Assembly (NCBI GenBank): GCA_002007745.1
Contig: CP019882.1
Location: forward strand, 2,418,001-2,482,000
From: Mycolicibacterium litorale
GTDB lineage: Bacteria; Actinomycetota; Actinomycetes; Mycobacteriales; Mycobacteriaceae
Length of the DNA: 64,000 bases
Direction of reading: 5' to 3'
Shown here one piece after another: positions 1 to 8,870 of the stretch. The translations under genes and the position numbers were made by a program. Below the pieces are notes generated by a model, which saw only the letters and a program-made list of their open reading frames with translations, searched no databases and had not been told where the DNA came from. Position 1 is the stretch's first letter. Each line of letters starts with the position of its first letter.

Positions 1-1
1 C

Positions 2-349
2 GTGGCCAACCGCTGCCTGACCTGCGGAAACTGCACCATGGTGTGCCCCACCTGTTTCTGCACCAGTACCGCCGATGTCACTGACCTCGCCGGCGAGCAC
101 GCCGAACGCTGGATGGAGTGGGCGTCGTGCTTCGAACTAGATTTCACCTTTGTCCACGAGGGTCCGGTGCGCCGATCCGGCCCGTCGCGTTACCGGCACT
201 GGCTGACCCACAAGCTGTCCAGTTGGCACGATCAGTTCGGTACGTCGGGGTGCGTGGGTTGTGGACGCTGTATCGCGTGGTGTCCCACCGGGATCGACAT
301 CACCGAAGAGATGGCCACCTTCGCCCGGCTGGCGGACGACAATGACTGA
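2..349 (+). CDS. hyhB: [NiFe] hydrogenase Fe-S (beta) subunit, 3' part
   Basis: This is the C-terminal 115 residues of an electron-transfer subunit of a soluble group-3b-type hydrogenase; the gene runs off the left edge, so the GTG at 2 is probably internal. Two ferredoxin motifs are visible, [12 protein letters not shown] near residue 5 and [12 protein letters not shown] near residue 84, each enough to bind a [4Fe-4S] cluster. In this family the subunit relays electrons between the small subunit and the flavin subunit. The following gene starts at 342, inside the last codons of this one, so the two are translationally coupled. Confidence 0.85.
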   Translation: MANRCLTCGNCTMVCPTCFCTSTADVTDLAGEHAERWMEWASCFELDFTFVHEGPVRRSGPSRYRHWLTHKLSSWHDQFGTSGCVGCGRCIAWCPTGIDITEEMATFARLADDND

Positions 350-1201
350 TTCGATGACCCGCGGCTGGGCGCCGCACTCCTCGGCGATGGCGCCGGTGCC
401 GTATCGGGTGCGGTCTCGCGTCGCCGAAAACGCCGACTCGGTCACCCTGTGTCTGGAACCGACGGCCACCGAGCTGTCAGCACCGCGGCCGGGCGAGTTC
501 ATGATGCTCTACGCCTTCGGTGTCGGCGAGGTCGCGATCTCTGTCAGCGGTGACCCGTCGGTCACCGACGGCACCATCACCCACACCATCCGCTCGGTCG
601 GCGCGGTCAGCGCCGCGTTGTGTGCGGCACAGCCGGGAACCACCGTCGGGGTGCGTGGCCCGTTCGGCACCAGCTGGGGCTGGAGGACGCGGCGGGACGA
701 GATTTGGTCATCGTCGCCGGCGGGGTCGGTCTGGCGCCGCTACGTCCGGTGGTGCTGGGGGCGCTGTCGGATCGGGACCGCTACGGCCGAGTCGTGGTGA
801 TCGCCGGGGCCCGCGCCCAGCGGGACTTTCTCTACGGCCCGGAACTGCAACGCTGGCAGCAAGATTCACGCCTCGAGGTGCACGTGACCGTCGACGTCCC
901 GATCCAGGGTTGGCCGGGGGAGACCGGGTTCGTCACCGAACCGCTGCACCGGCTGACGTTGATACCCGAGCGCGTGCGGGCGTTCCTGTGCGGGCCGGAG
1001 CCCATGATCCGCTTCGGCGCGGCGGCGCTGCTGGACAAGGCAGTCGCACCCACCGACATCCGGGTGTCGCTGGAGCGCAACATGCAGTGCGGCATCGGGT
1101 GGTGCGGCCACTGCCAGCTCGGCCCGCTGCTGGTGTGCCGCGACGGGCCGGTCGTCGGGTATGACGTGGCGCGACCACTTCTGGAAGTCAAGGAGCTCTG
1201 A
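342..1201 (+). pseudogene. hyhG: Hydrogenase FAD/NAD(P)-binding (gamma) subunit, frameshifted
   Basis: Diaphorase subunit that would pass electrons between the Fe-S relay and NAD(P). The N-terminal ferredoxin-reductase FAD domain is read in one frame up to GPFGTSWG, and the NAD-binding domain (VIVAGGVGLAPLRP) plus a C-terminal [2Fe-2S] motif (MQCGIGWCGHC) in another. The frames join at 676-681, where one base seems to be missing near a GGGG run. The span of 860 bases is one short of a whole number of codons; restored, the protein would be about 286 residues, normal for the family. It starts at ATG 342 (or 354) and its stop overlaps the start of the small-subunit gene. Either a sequencing error or real inactivation is possible. 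Confidence 0.8.
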
Positions 1202-1977
1202 TGCCCAGCTTGGCCGTGTGGAAGTTCGCCTCGTGCGACGGGTGTCAGCTCAGCTTGCTGGACTGTGAGGACGAACTGCTCACTCTGGCCGAGCAGGTTC
1301 AGATCGCGACGTTCGCCGAGGCCTCCAGCGCGATCGTCGGCGGCCCGTACGACCTGTCACTGGTCGAAGGATCGATCACCACCCCGTCCGACGAACGGCG
1401 GATCCGTGAGATTCGGGAGCAGTCAACGGTTCTGGTGGCCATCGGTGCCTGCGCCACGGCCGGGGGAATTCAGGCGTTGCGCAACCTCGCCGACGTCGCC
1501 GAGTTCACGTCCGTCGTGTATGCCCGGCCCGAGTACATCCACGCCCTGGCCACATCCACGCCGGCGTCGGACCACGTCCGGGTGGATTACGAGTTGCGCG
1601 GTTGTCCGATCGACCGGGGCCAGCTGCTCGATACGCTGGCTGCGTTGTTGGTCGGTCGCAAGCCGCGGCTGCCCGCGGCCACGGTGTGCACCGAATGCAA
1701 GCGATCCGGGGTCACCTGCGTCACGGTCGCCGAGGGCATCGCCTGTCTGGGCCCGGTCACCCATGCCGGCTGTGGCGCGCTCTGTCCTCGCCACCACCGC
1801 GGCTGCTACGGCTGCTTCGGCCCGATGGCAACCCCCAATATGCCGGCGATGATCCCGCTGTTGCACCGCGACGGCATGTCGGGCGCGCAGGCGCGGCGGG
1901 TGTTCGAGACGTTCAACGTCACCGCCTTCCGTGCCGAACTGGATGCCGAACTGGATGCCGAACGGAACCCACGATGA
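1201..1977 (+). CDS. hyhS: [NiFe] hydrogenase small (delta) subunit
   Basis: Small subunit of 258 residues that would carry the proximal Fe-S cluster next to the NiFe site. The CDGC motif at residues 12-15 and later cysteines in GACATAGG and RGCPID are the expected ligand positions; a cysteine-rich C-terminal part ([26 protein letters not shown]) suggests further clusters. It overlaps the flavin subunit by one base and the large subunit by four. The extreme C-terminus contains an exact 12-base direct repeat giving ELDAELDAE. No Tat signal is present, as expected for a cytoplasmic group-3 enzyme. Confidence 0.9.
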   Translation: MPSLAVWKFASCDGCQLSLLDCEDELLTLAEQVQIATFAEASSAIVGGPYDLSLVEGSITTPSDERRIREIREQSTVLVAIGACATAGGIQALRNLADVAEFTSVVYARPEYIHALATSTPASDHVRVDYELRGCPIDRGQLLDTLAALLVGRKPRLPAATVCTECKRSGVTCVTVAEGIACLGPVTHAGCGALCPRHHRGCYGCFGPMATPNMPAMIPLLHRDGMSGAQARRVFETFNVTAFRAELDAELDAERNPR

Positions 1978-3260
1978 CCGACACCCGCACCATCAGAGTC
2001 GGTGCGCTCACCCGGGTCGAGGGTGAGGGTGCGCTGCACGTGGAACTGCGTGACGGAGTGCCGGAGCGGGTCGAGCTCAACATCTATGAGCCGCCTCGGT
2101 TTTTCGAGGCGTTCCTGCGTGGCCGCGCCCACACCGAGCCGCCCGACCTCACCGCCCGGATTTGTGGAATCTGCCCGGTGGCTTACCAAATCAGCGCCTG
2201 CAACGCGATCGAGGACGCCTGCGGTGTCACGCTGGACCCGGCGCTGGTCGAGTTGCGGCGGCTGCTGTATTGCGGGGAGTGGATCCACAGCCACGCACTG
2301 CACATCTACCTGTTGCACGCGCCTGACTTCCTGGCCGAGCCTGACGTCGTCGCCGTTGCGCGCAATCACCGTGGCGCCGTTGAGCGGGGACTGGCCCTGA
2401 AGAAGGCCGGCAACCAGCTCATGGAACTCGTCGGCGGCCGGTCGATCCACCCGATCAACGTGCGGCTGGGCGGGTTCTACTCGGTGCCCACCAAGCAAAA
2501 TCTCGCAGCGATGGCCGAACAGCTGCGCCGGGCGCTCGACGATGCGCTGGCCACCGTGACCTGGGTCGCCGGCTTCGACTTTCCGGACCTCGATGTCGAC
2601 CACGAGTTACTGGCGCTCACCGCGGACCGCTACGCCATCGAGGACGGCCGGATCAGCCGCAGTGCCGGAAAGCCTTTCCCGGTAGCCGAATTCAGTGAGC
2701 ACGTAGCCGAAACTCAGGTGCCACACTCCACGGCTCTGCATGCGACCCTGGACGGCGGGCGGCACCTGACCGGACCATTGGCCCGTTATTCGCTGAACTA
2801 CGGACGGCTCTCGCCACTCGCACGGGAAGCGGCGGCCGCCGCAGGGCTGGCCGAGGAATGCCGAAACCCGTTCCGCAGCATCATTGTCCGCGCAGTGGAG
2901 ACGGTGTACGCGGTCGAAGAGGCGCTGCGGATCATCGACGCCTACGAGCCGCCGGCACGGCCGTTCGTCGACGTGGCGCCCCGTCCCGGTGTCGGCCACG
3001 GGGTCAGTGAGGCACCACGCGGGCTGCTCTATCACCGCTATGAGATCGACGACGACGGGTTGATCAAGGCGGCGGTCATCGTACCGCCGACCGCACAGAA
3101 CCAGGCCGCCATCGAAGACGACCTGACCCGGGTGGTGCTGGCCGGGGTGGACCTGGACGATGCGGCGTTGACCACGTTGTGCGAACGCACGATCCGCAAC
3201 TATGACCCGTGCATCTCCTGCGCGACACATTTCCTGACGTTGACGGTCGCCCGACGATGA
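1974..3260 (+). CDS. hyhL: [NiFe] hydrogenase large (alpha) subunit
   Basis: Catalytic subunit of 428 residues holding the NiFe(CN)2CO centre. Ligand motifs are RICGICP (C64, C67) and the C-terminal DPCISCATH (C413, C416). Nine residues follow the last His (FLTLTVARR); in this family that tail is removed by a dedicated endopeptidase after nickel insertion, and the next gene is such a protease. Start ATG 1974 overlaps the small-subunit stop in an ATGA junction. I call it group 3b by the four-subunit layout and by resemblance to the mycobacterial Hyh enzyme; the electron acceptor (NADP or NAD) cannot be read from the sequence. Confidence 0.92.
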   Translation: MTDTRTIRVGALTRVEGEGALHVELRDGVPERVELNIYEPPRFFEAFLRGRAHTEPPDLTARICGICPVAYQISACNAIEDACGVTLDPALVELRRLLYCGEWIHSHALHIYLLHAPDFLAEPDVVAVARNHRGAVERGLALKKAGNQLMELVGGRSIHPINVRLGGFYSVPTKQNLAAMAEQLRRALDDALATVTWVAGFDFPDLDVDHELLALTADRYAIEDGRISRSAGKPFPVAEFSEHVAETQVPHSTALHATLDGGRHLTGPLARYSLNYGRLSPLAREAAAAAGLAEECRNPFRSIIVRAVETVYAVEEALRIIDAYEPPARPFVDVAPRPGVGHGVSEAPRGLLYHRYEIDDDGLIKAAVIVPPTAQNQAAIEDDLTRVVLAGVDLDDAALTTLCERTIRNYDPCISCATHFLTLTVARR

Positions 3261-3718
3261 CCGTCGTCGTCATCGGCGTCGGGAACGAGCTGCGCCGCGA
3301 CGACGGTGTCGGGCCGGCCGTGGCCGCCGAGGTGGCCCGGCAGTGCCCACCGGGAGTGCGAGTGGTGACGTGCGCGGTCGAGCCGACCGCGATCCTCGAT
3401 GCCTGGGACGGCACCGAGTTGGCGGTGATCGTCGACGCGGTGAGCAGCGCGCAACCCACCGACGTCCGAGCCGGCCGCGTGCGGCCCTGCACCGTCGCCG
3501 ATGTGGCGGATGCCGGCGGGTGCGGCTCACATGAGATGAGCCTGCCGCAGATCTATGCACTCGGGCGTGCGCTGGGCCGGGTTCCCGGGCGGGTGGTCGT
3601 CGTTGCCGTCGACGCGGCTGATGTCGGATACGGGGTGGGGCTTAGTGCCCCGGTGGCCGCCGCGGTCCCGGCGGCCGCGGCGGCCGTCCATGCCGAACTG
3701 GGGCGCTGGCGGGGATAA
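3257..3718 (+). CDS. Hydrogenase maturation endopeptidase
   Basis: Protease of the HyaD/HybD/HoxW family, 153 residues, that cleaves the C-terminal tail of the large subunit once nickel is in place. Family marks are VIGVGNELRRDDGVG at the N-terminus, an Asp in VIVDAV and a His in GSHEMSLPQ; acidic and His residues at these positions bind the nickel of the precursor in known members. It starts at ATG 3257, four bases inside the large-subunit gene, so enzyme and processing protease are made together. It closes the hydrogenase operon; no hyp accessory genes are in the window. Confidence 0.88.
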   Translation: MTVVVIGVGNELRRDDGVGPAVAAEVARQCPPGVRVVTCAVEPTAILDAWDGTELAVIVDAVSSAQPTDVRAGRVRPCTVADVADAGGCGSHEMSLPQIYALGRALGRVPGRVVVVAVDAADVGYGVGLSAPVAAAVPAAAAAVHAELGRWRG

Positions 3719-3856
3719 GCCCGCACTGCATCGGCAACCCATCACCGGTATCCCGGCATAGGAATGTCCTATCGACGGGTGCACCTTTCGGTATTGGACG
3801 TGTTCTCGGCCGGCCCACCACAATCGGATGACACGTTGTTGATTCGAGGAGATGAT

Positions 3857-4405
3857 ATGAGCGTCAAAGTCTGTGACGATTTGCAGCTTTCGCACATTGT
3901 GGTGACCGCTGACGTGGAGGCCCCGTTCGAGAGCGTCGATATCGCGCAGTGGCTCAAAACGCTTCCCACCCACGAATACCAGCGGTGCGCGCCCGGGGAC
4001 CACAAGGCGGCGGGATATACCGTCGACGATGACGGCACGCCAATGTCGTTGAACGTGGAAATGATCGGCACGGCATTGATCGTGCAGAACTATCGTTATG
4101 AGGTCGCACAGCGGCACTACTGCAAGATGGTGTCGATCTCGGATGTGCTGACCCCGGCCGGGTGGACCACCACCCAGGTCACCTGGGAACTGCGCATGGA
4201 ACAGATCGATGGTGATCACTGTCGATACATCAATACGGTGACCGCGCGACCGACCGAAGACTTCCTGGAATTCATTGCCGCCCAAGGTCAGACACTCGAG
4301 GAAGCGGCAAAGGCCCGTACCGAGGCATCTGGGCGGCATTGCCGCGTCGAGACGCCGCTGTACGCCCAGAGCATCGCTCGCTGGGCGCGGCAGCACTCGG
4401 CGTAA
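3857..4405 (+). CDS. SRPBCC-like protein of unknown function
   Basis: A 182-residue soluble protein that looks like an SRPBCC/START-type ligand-binding fold: an early strand HIVVTADVEAPFESV, a central run of beta strands and a long C-terminal helix rich in Ala and Glu. I chose ATG 3857 because GAGGAGAT lies a few bases upstream; an in-frame ATG at 3764 would add 31 residues without a good ribosome site. It follows the hydrogenase operon after 138 bases and precedes a LysR regulator. Ligand and role are not evident. Confidence 0.6.
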   Translation: MSVKVCDDLQLSHIVVTADVEAPFESVDIAQWLKTLPTHEYQRCAPGDHKAAGYTVDDDGTPMSLNVEMIGTALIVQNYRYEVAQRHYCKMVSISDVLTPAGWTTTQVTWELRMEQIDGDHCRYINTVTARPTEDFLEFIAAQGQTLEEAAKARTEASGRHCRVETPLYAQSIARWARQHSA

Positions 4406-4464
4406 CATCGAACCTTGCCGGAGAGGTCGCCTCTCGGCGCGAACAGTGGGCAAGGGGAACGATT

Positions 4465-5424
4465 GTGGAGCTGCGCGCGCTGCAGTATTTCATCGCTGTC
4501 GCTGAAGAACAATCGTTCACCCGGGCCGCGGCACGTTGCCATGTCGCCCAGCCCTCCATCAGCCAACAGATCGGGCTACTGGAGCGGGAACTCGGCGAGC
4601 CACTGTTCACCCGGACATCCCGCGGTATCACCTTGTCGGCCGGTGGTGAGACGTTGCTGCCGTATGCCCGCCAATGTCTGGCGTTGCTGGCCGAGGCGCG
4701 CGCGGAGTTCGTCGGCCGCAATCATCTGCTGACCGGACGGCTGGCCTTCGGCACGGTGACCGGCGTCGAACTGACCCGCGTGCCAGAGGCACTGGGTGCC
4801 TACCACTCCCGATACCCCGGGGTGGAGGTGGTGGTCACCGAAGGCACCAGCGCACCGCTGCTGGCGATGGTCTCCCAAGGCCAGCTCAACGCGGCGGTGG
4901 TGGCCGCGCCGGTCGACCCGTTGCCGGAACACTTCGGCTCAGACCCCGTTCAAGACGGTCAGCTCGTGGCCGTGTTTGATCCGGACAGGTTCTGTCTGCC
5001 CGACGATTGCGTGCCGCTGGCGGCGGTCGCCGAGCATCCGATCATCTGCTACACGGCTACCAGTGGTCTGCGCCCGTTGATCGATGCGGCGTTTGAGCAG
5101 CAGGAGCTCAAGCCGTTCGTCTCCTACACCGCCAACGATGTTCGGCTGCAGGTGGCGTTCGCCGCGCAGGGGGTGGGCATCGCGTTGTCGGCGGACACCG
5201 ATCCGGCCCTGGACCGCCTGGACGGCCTGGTCTGCCGCCCGGTGGAGCCGAGCATCCCGTTCCAGAAGGTGCTGGTGTGGCGGCGTGACCTGAATCCGAG
5301 CGCCCCGCTGCGGGCGTTTCTCGATGTCTGGCGCGACCTCAGCGCAGCATCGGAAGACCACCTCGCCCAGCCCGACGCCGGGAGCCCGTCTGCCGCCCCA
5401 CCCGTCGCGCATACGTCTGCCTAA
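4465..5424 (+). CDS. LysR-family transcriptional regulator
   Basis: A 319-residue LysR regulator. The N-terminal winged helix-turn-helix is clear (LRALQYFIAVAEEQSFTRAA followed by QPSISQQIGLLERELG), and the rest is a periplasmic-binding-like effector domain. GTG 4465 is preferred because AAGGGGAA precedes it and the protein then begins at the normal LysR position; a longer frame opens upstream at 4339 inside the previous gene. It reads in the same direction as its neighbours, and the target genes are not obvious. Coinducer unknown. Confidence 0.9.
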   Translation: MELRALQYFIAVAEEQSFTRAAARCHVAQPSISQQIGLLERELGEPLFTRTSRGITLSAGGETLLPYARQCLALLAEARAEFVGRNHLLTGRLAFGTVTGVELTRVPEALGAYHSRYPGVEVVVTEGTSAPLLAMVSQGQLNAAVVAAPVDPLPEHFGSDPVQDGQLVAVFDPDRFCLPDDCVPLAAVAEHPIICYTATSGLRPLIDAAFEQQELKPFVSYTANDVRLQVAFAAQGVGIALSADTDPALDRLDGLVCRPVEPSIPFQKVLVWRRDLNPSAPLRAFLDVWRDLSAASEDHLAQPDAGSPSAAPPVAHTSA

Positions 5425-5439
5425 TACATCCTTAACCTT

Positions 5440-5471
5440 CCCTATATATGGGCAAATAGCGGCATATAGGG
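5440..5471. promoter_or_regulatory. Inverted repeat before the HTH regulator
   Basis: A perfect 8-base inverted repeat, CCCTATAT (5440-5447) and ATATAGGG (5464-5471), separated by 16 bases, lies just upstream of the HTH gene at 5478. The left arm is part of a near-palindrome CCCTATATATGGG (5440-5452). The AT-rich block stands out in GC-rich DNA. Inference: operator for the regulator encoded next to it, overlapping its promoter. Confidence 0.5.
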
Positions 5472-5477
5472 TAGGTT

Positions 5478-5909
5478 GTGGTTGTGGGCGTCGCGGTGTA
5501 CTCGGCCGAGCAAGTGGCTGACATTCTTGGATTGCACGTACGCACCGTGCGCGGCTACATCCGCGACGGCCGACTACCAGCTGTGCGAGTGGGCAAGCAG
5601 TACCGGATCGCCGAGGCGGATTTACAGTCTTTCGCCGGCCTGGCATCCGCCGAGCCGGCGCGCGGCCCGCGCGCCCACGTATCGACCGTCGTGCACATCG
5701 ACAACGTCAGCCGCCCCGCGATGGACCGTATCACCACCCACCTCACCGCGGCCGTGGCCGGAACATCAGCCCGGTCAGGGCATTTCGACCTGCAATCGAT
5801 GTATGACGAAGCCGGTTACCGTCTCACCGTATTTGTCGTGGGCGATCCTGAACCCACGGCAGCGGCGATCCAATTGATCAGCGTCCTGACCCGACAGGAC
5901 GAGCGTTGA
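5478..5909 (+). CDS. Excisionase-type HTH DNA-binding protein
   Basis: A 143-residue protein whose first 55 residues form a MerR/excisionase-like winged helix (YSAEQVADILGLHVRTVRGY then RVGKQYRIAEADLQ). The C-terminal 80 residues (from about HIDNVSRPAM) match no family I know and may bind a ligand or a partner. GTG 5478 or GTG 5484 can start it. It is followed by an alpha/beta hydrolase whose TTG start overlaps its stop. No integrase or phage gene is nearby, so a role as a local transcription regulator is more likely than excision. Confidence 0.7.
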   Translation: MVVGVAVYSAEQVADILGLHVRTVRGYIRDGRLPAVRVGKQYRIAEADLQSFAGLASAEPARGPRAHVSTVVHIDNVSRPAMDRITTHLTAAVAGTSARSGHFDLQSMYDEAGYRLTVFVVGDPEPTAAAIQLISVLTRQDER

Positions 5910-6757
5910 GCGGTAGCGTCTTCCGCTCCACATGCGGGCAGCAAATGGTCGAGCGCTGCTACCGTGCGCAGCTGCAAAGTTGGCCGGTGCCAGTGCGACA
6001 GCGCAGCGTAACCACGCGCGCGGGAGACACTTTCGTCATGGACTGCGGACCCATTGACGCGCCTCCGGTTGTGCTTCTCCACGGTGCGGGCAGCAACAGC
6101 GCAATCTGGCACGCCGACGTCCAGCGTTGGTCAGACACCCACCGGCTGTATCTAATCGACATCATCGGCGAACCCGGCTTGAGCGCACCGGCCCGGCTTT
6201 CGCGCTGCTCCGATGTCCACGCTTGGTGGCTCGACGACGTCCTCGACGGGTTGGGCGTGGACGCCGCCGCCTTTGTGGGGGTTTCATTGGGCGGTTGGCT
6301 GGCAATCGATTATGCGATTCGCCGTCCAGGCAGAGTCCAGCGGTTGGCACTGCGTGCTCCCGGAGGCATCGGCAGGCGGCGCTACCGCGCCGTCCTGGCC
6401 GCCTTTGCCCTCATGCCGTTCGGAGACCGCGGAACACGACTGGCAATTCGAATCGCGTTGGGCCCCGGTGACATCCCTGACCGCGTCATCGACTACCTGC
6501 TGCCGATCCAACGTAACTACCGCCCCCGCCTCGACGCCCTGCCCATCGTCTCCGATGCCGAGCTGAAGGCGATCACCGCGCCGCTTTTCGTCGTGCTCGG
6601 GTCACGCGATCGCATGCTCGACTCGCAGCACACAGTCGCCCGCTTGACCCGCCTGCAACCCGGGGCATCGATCAACCTCATTCGCGGTGCGGGCCACGGT
6701 CGCTTCGATGACGGGGAGGACCTGCACGCTTTTCTCAACCAAGGCGTGACACATTGA
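5906..6757 (+). CDS. Alpha/beta hydrolase
   Basis: A 283-residue alpha/beta-hydrolase-fold enzyme. The HG motif (VVLLHGAGSN, about residue 56), nucleophile elbow GVSLGG with Ser127, Asp235 in GSRDRMLD and His264 in GAGHGRF form a full catalytic triad. The TTG start at 5906 overlaps the stop of the HTH gene (TTGA); ATG 5945 is an alternative start 13 codons in. The substrate cannot be inferred. The gene sits between a regulator and a mini-YqeY gene with four-base overlaps on both sides, so the three are probably co-translated. Confidence 0.82.
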   Translation: MSGSVFRSTCGQQMVERCYRAQLQSWPVPVRQRSVTTRAGDTFVMDCGPIDAPPVVLLHGAGSNSAIWHADVQRWSDTHRLYLIDIIGEPGLSAPARLSRCSDVHAWWLDDVLDGLGVDAAAFVGVSLGGWLAIDYAIRRPGRVQRLALRAPGGIGRRRYRAVLAAFALMPFGDRGTRLAIRIALGPGDIPDRVIDYLLPIQRNYRPRLDALPIVSDAELKAITAPLFVVLGSRDRMLDSQHTVARLTRLQPGASINLIRGAGHGRFDDGEDLHAFLNQGVTH

Positions 6758-6981
6758 CGCCTTCGGAAGATGCCTGGGCTTTCCGTGACCGATTGCGCCG
6801 CGACCTCCGTGCCGCCCTCAAATCACGCCAGCTGACCACGTCAGATGTCCACGCCGTGATTCGAGACCTGCGCGAGGAGTACGAGACACACGCAGAGCAG
6901 TACCGCCGCATGCGTCGACATGATGCGGCCGACCGACACCGCCGACTGGCAGCCATCCTGGGCAACTATCTGTCGACATGA
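6754..6981 (+). CDS. Mini YqeY-like protein
   Basis: A 75-residue, charged, all-helical protein. Its N-terminus (FRDRLRRDLRAALKSR) and C-terminal half (VHAVIRDLREEYETHAEQYR, then a D-A-A-D segment and LAAILGNYL) resemble the N-terminal domain of GatB/YqeY-type proteins, with about 35 middle residues and the whole C-terminal domain missing. The family link rests on by-eye comparison. The TTG start overlaps the hydrolase stop (TTGA). YqeY-like domains occur in proteins tied to tRNA-dependent amidation, but function here is unknown. Confidence 0.6.
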   Translation: MTPSEDAWAFRDRLRRDLRAALKSRQLTTSDVHAVIRDLREEYETHAEQYRRMRRHDAADRHRRLAAILGNYLST

Positions 6982-6999
6982 CGGCGGTTGCGGTGCGGG

Positions 7000-7985
7000 T
7001 CAGATGTCGGGGGCGATGAGTACGACTCGTCCGACCACCGCGCCGGACTCCAGGAGTGCGTGCGCCTTCGCGGCGTCTGGCATCGGAATCCGCTCGTGTA
7101 CCAATGGTTTGATGGCCTGTGACTCCAATAGGGGGATGATCTCTCGCCGTACCCCATCGATGATCCGGGCCTTCTGCTGCAGGGGGCGCGGATTGAGCAG
7201 GGTGGCAGTGACACTGGCCCGCCGGGTCAGCAGCAGGCCCATGTCGAGGTTCGCCGAGCCGCCCCGGCCGCTGATCGTCACCAGGTGCCCGTCCTCGGCC
7301 AAGCAGCGCAGATTGCGGTCGAGATAGTCCGCTCCGACCACGTCCAAGATCGCATCGACGCCGCGGCCGCCGGTCGCCGCCAGCGTGGCATCCACGAAGT
7401 CGGTTGTCGTGTAGTTGATCGCGGCGTCCGCGCCGAGCTCCCGACCGATTTCGGTGCCTTCGTCGGTGCCGGTGGTGGTGATGACGGTCGCGCCGATCGC
7501 GTGCGCCCATTGCACCGCGAAGGTGCCGATCCCCCGGTGGCGCCGTGGATGAGGACACTTTGGCCACAGTGCAGGCCGGCGATCATGGCCAGATTGGAGT
7601 ACACGGTGCAGGCTGCCTCGGGGATGATCGATGCCTGCGCGGTGTCCACACCGGCCGGGATGGGCAGCACCTGGGATGCCGCGACCGCGACCTGTTCGGC
7701 GTACCCGCCGCCGTCGAGCAGGGCACACACCCGGTCTCCAACGGTGAAGTGCTCGACCTGCGCGCCGACGGCCACGATGCGGCCGGCGCATTCCAGGCCC
7801 AGGATCGCTTGAGCCGCAGCGGAGGACGGATACTGTCCGCGCCGGCGCAGGAGATCAGCGTTGTTGACGCCGGCCGCTTCGATGCAGATCACCACCTCGT
7901 GGGCTGCTGCACTGACCGAGTCGACCTCGCGCCACTGCAACACCTCCGGCGAACCCGGGTGATCGAACACGATCGCTTTCGGCAT
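7000..7985 (-). pseudogene. NAD(P)H:quinone oxidoreductase (MDR family), frameshifted
   Basis: Zinc-independent quinone oxidoreductase of the medium-chain dehydrogenase/reductase superfamily. The N-terminal GroES-like part (AAGVNNADLLRRRGQYP) and the start of the cofactor site (VLIHGATGG) are in one frame; the rest (IGTFAVQWAHAIGATVI to the stop) is in another. The break is at the run of five G (plus-strand C 7531-7535); one more G restores GATGG-IGTFAV and a 328-residue protein, typical of the family. Start ATG 7985 has a strong AAGGAGG site. The enzyme is broken as sequenced. Confidence 0.85.
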
Positions 7986-8142
7986 CCCGGCCTCCTTGTC
8001 CCACATCTCGGTCCTGCCATACCCAGCGTGTCGGTCCACCCGCCGCCGGTCAAATAGCGATTTCCGCGCTGCGTCATAGGCGTTGCTTATGTAGCCGGAT
8101 CAGCCGACATCCAGCCGGAGGGACAGCGAGGACGGCGGGTGG

Positions 8143-8843
8143 CTAGTCCGCGACCCGGTCGAGGAATCCGCGTACCAACCGCCGCAACCGGCGGGAGGCG
8201 TCGTCGACGTGGGTCGCGGTGTGAGCGCGCAGGTCGCCATGGCTCAGGCCGAGCCGCGCGACCTCGTTGTCGCGGTCGTCGTCGATCCACACCTCGAGCA
8301 GCTTGGCGTCGAGTTCTGGATGGAACTGCAATCCCATCGCGCGGCCGAGGACGAAAGCCTGTGAAGCGCGGTCGTTCCGGGCGATCTCGGTGGCCCCCGC
8401 CGGCGGGGTGAACCGGTCGAAATGCCATTGGAACCAGGGCCCGGCCGGCACCAGGTCGTGGTCGTCGCTGTGCACCTGATGCCAGCCGATCTCTGGATCG
8501 GTGGAGCGCTGCACCGAACCGCCGAGCGCGGTGGCCACCAGCTGACCACCGAAACACACCCCGAGGACACCCACGCCGGCGTCGACCGCGCTGCGCACGG
8601 TGTCGATCTCGCTGGCCACCCACGGCAACCGGTCGTCGTACACTGCCCAGCGCGAGCCCAGCGGCACGATCACGTCGTAATCGGCCGGGTCGGGGAAGAC
8701 GACGTCGAAGGCGGGGTTGTCGGCCCGGTGCGAGGGCACCACCTCGAAGGTGTCGACGTCGAAGCCGAGTTCGGTGAATGTCTCACCAAGCAGCGCCTCG
8801 GGGCGTTGGGATCGTTGTAGATGAACAGGACCTTGCGGGACAC
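8143..8843 (-). pseudogene. Class I glutamine amidotransferase, frameshifted
   Basis: A GATase1-type protein of about 233 residues if repaired. The nucleophile elbow GVCFGGQ and the His-Glu pair in LQFHPEL are intact, so the triad is complete. The N-terminus (KVLFIYNDPNAP) is read from GTG 8843 in one frame and the remainder (EALLGETFTELGFDVDTFEV) in another; the break is at the four-base run 8800-8803, where one more base would restore the frame. GTG 8843 lies about six bases after a TACCGT -10-like box, so the message may be leaderless. Substrate of the amidotransfer unknown. Confidence 0.8.
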
Positions 8844-8870
8844 GCGAAATACGGTACGGCAGCAGTCGGC

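Noticed and set aside
5478..6981. A prophage or integrative element remnant suggested by the excisionase-type HTH
   Set aside because: No integrase, attachment repeat or phage gene is nearby; such HTH proteins often act as plain regulators.
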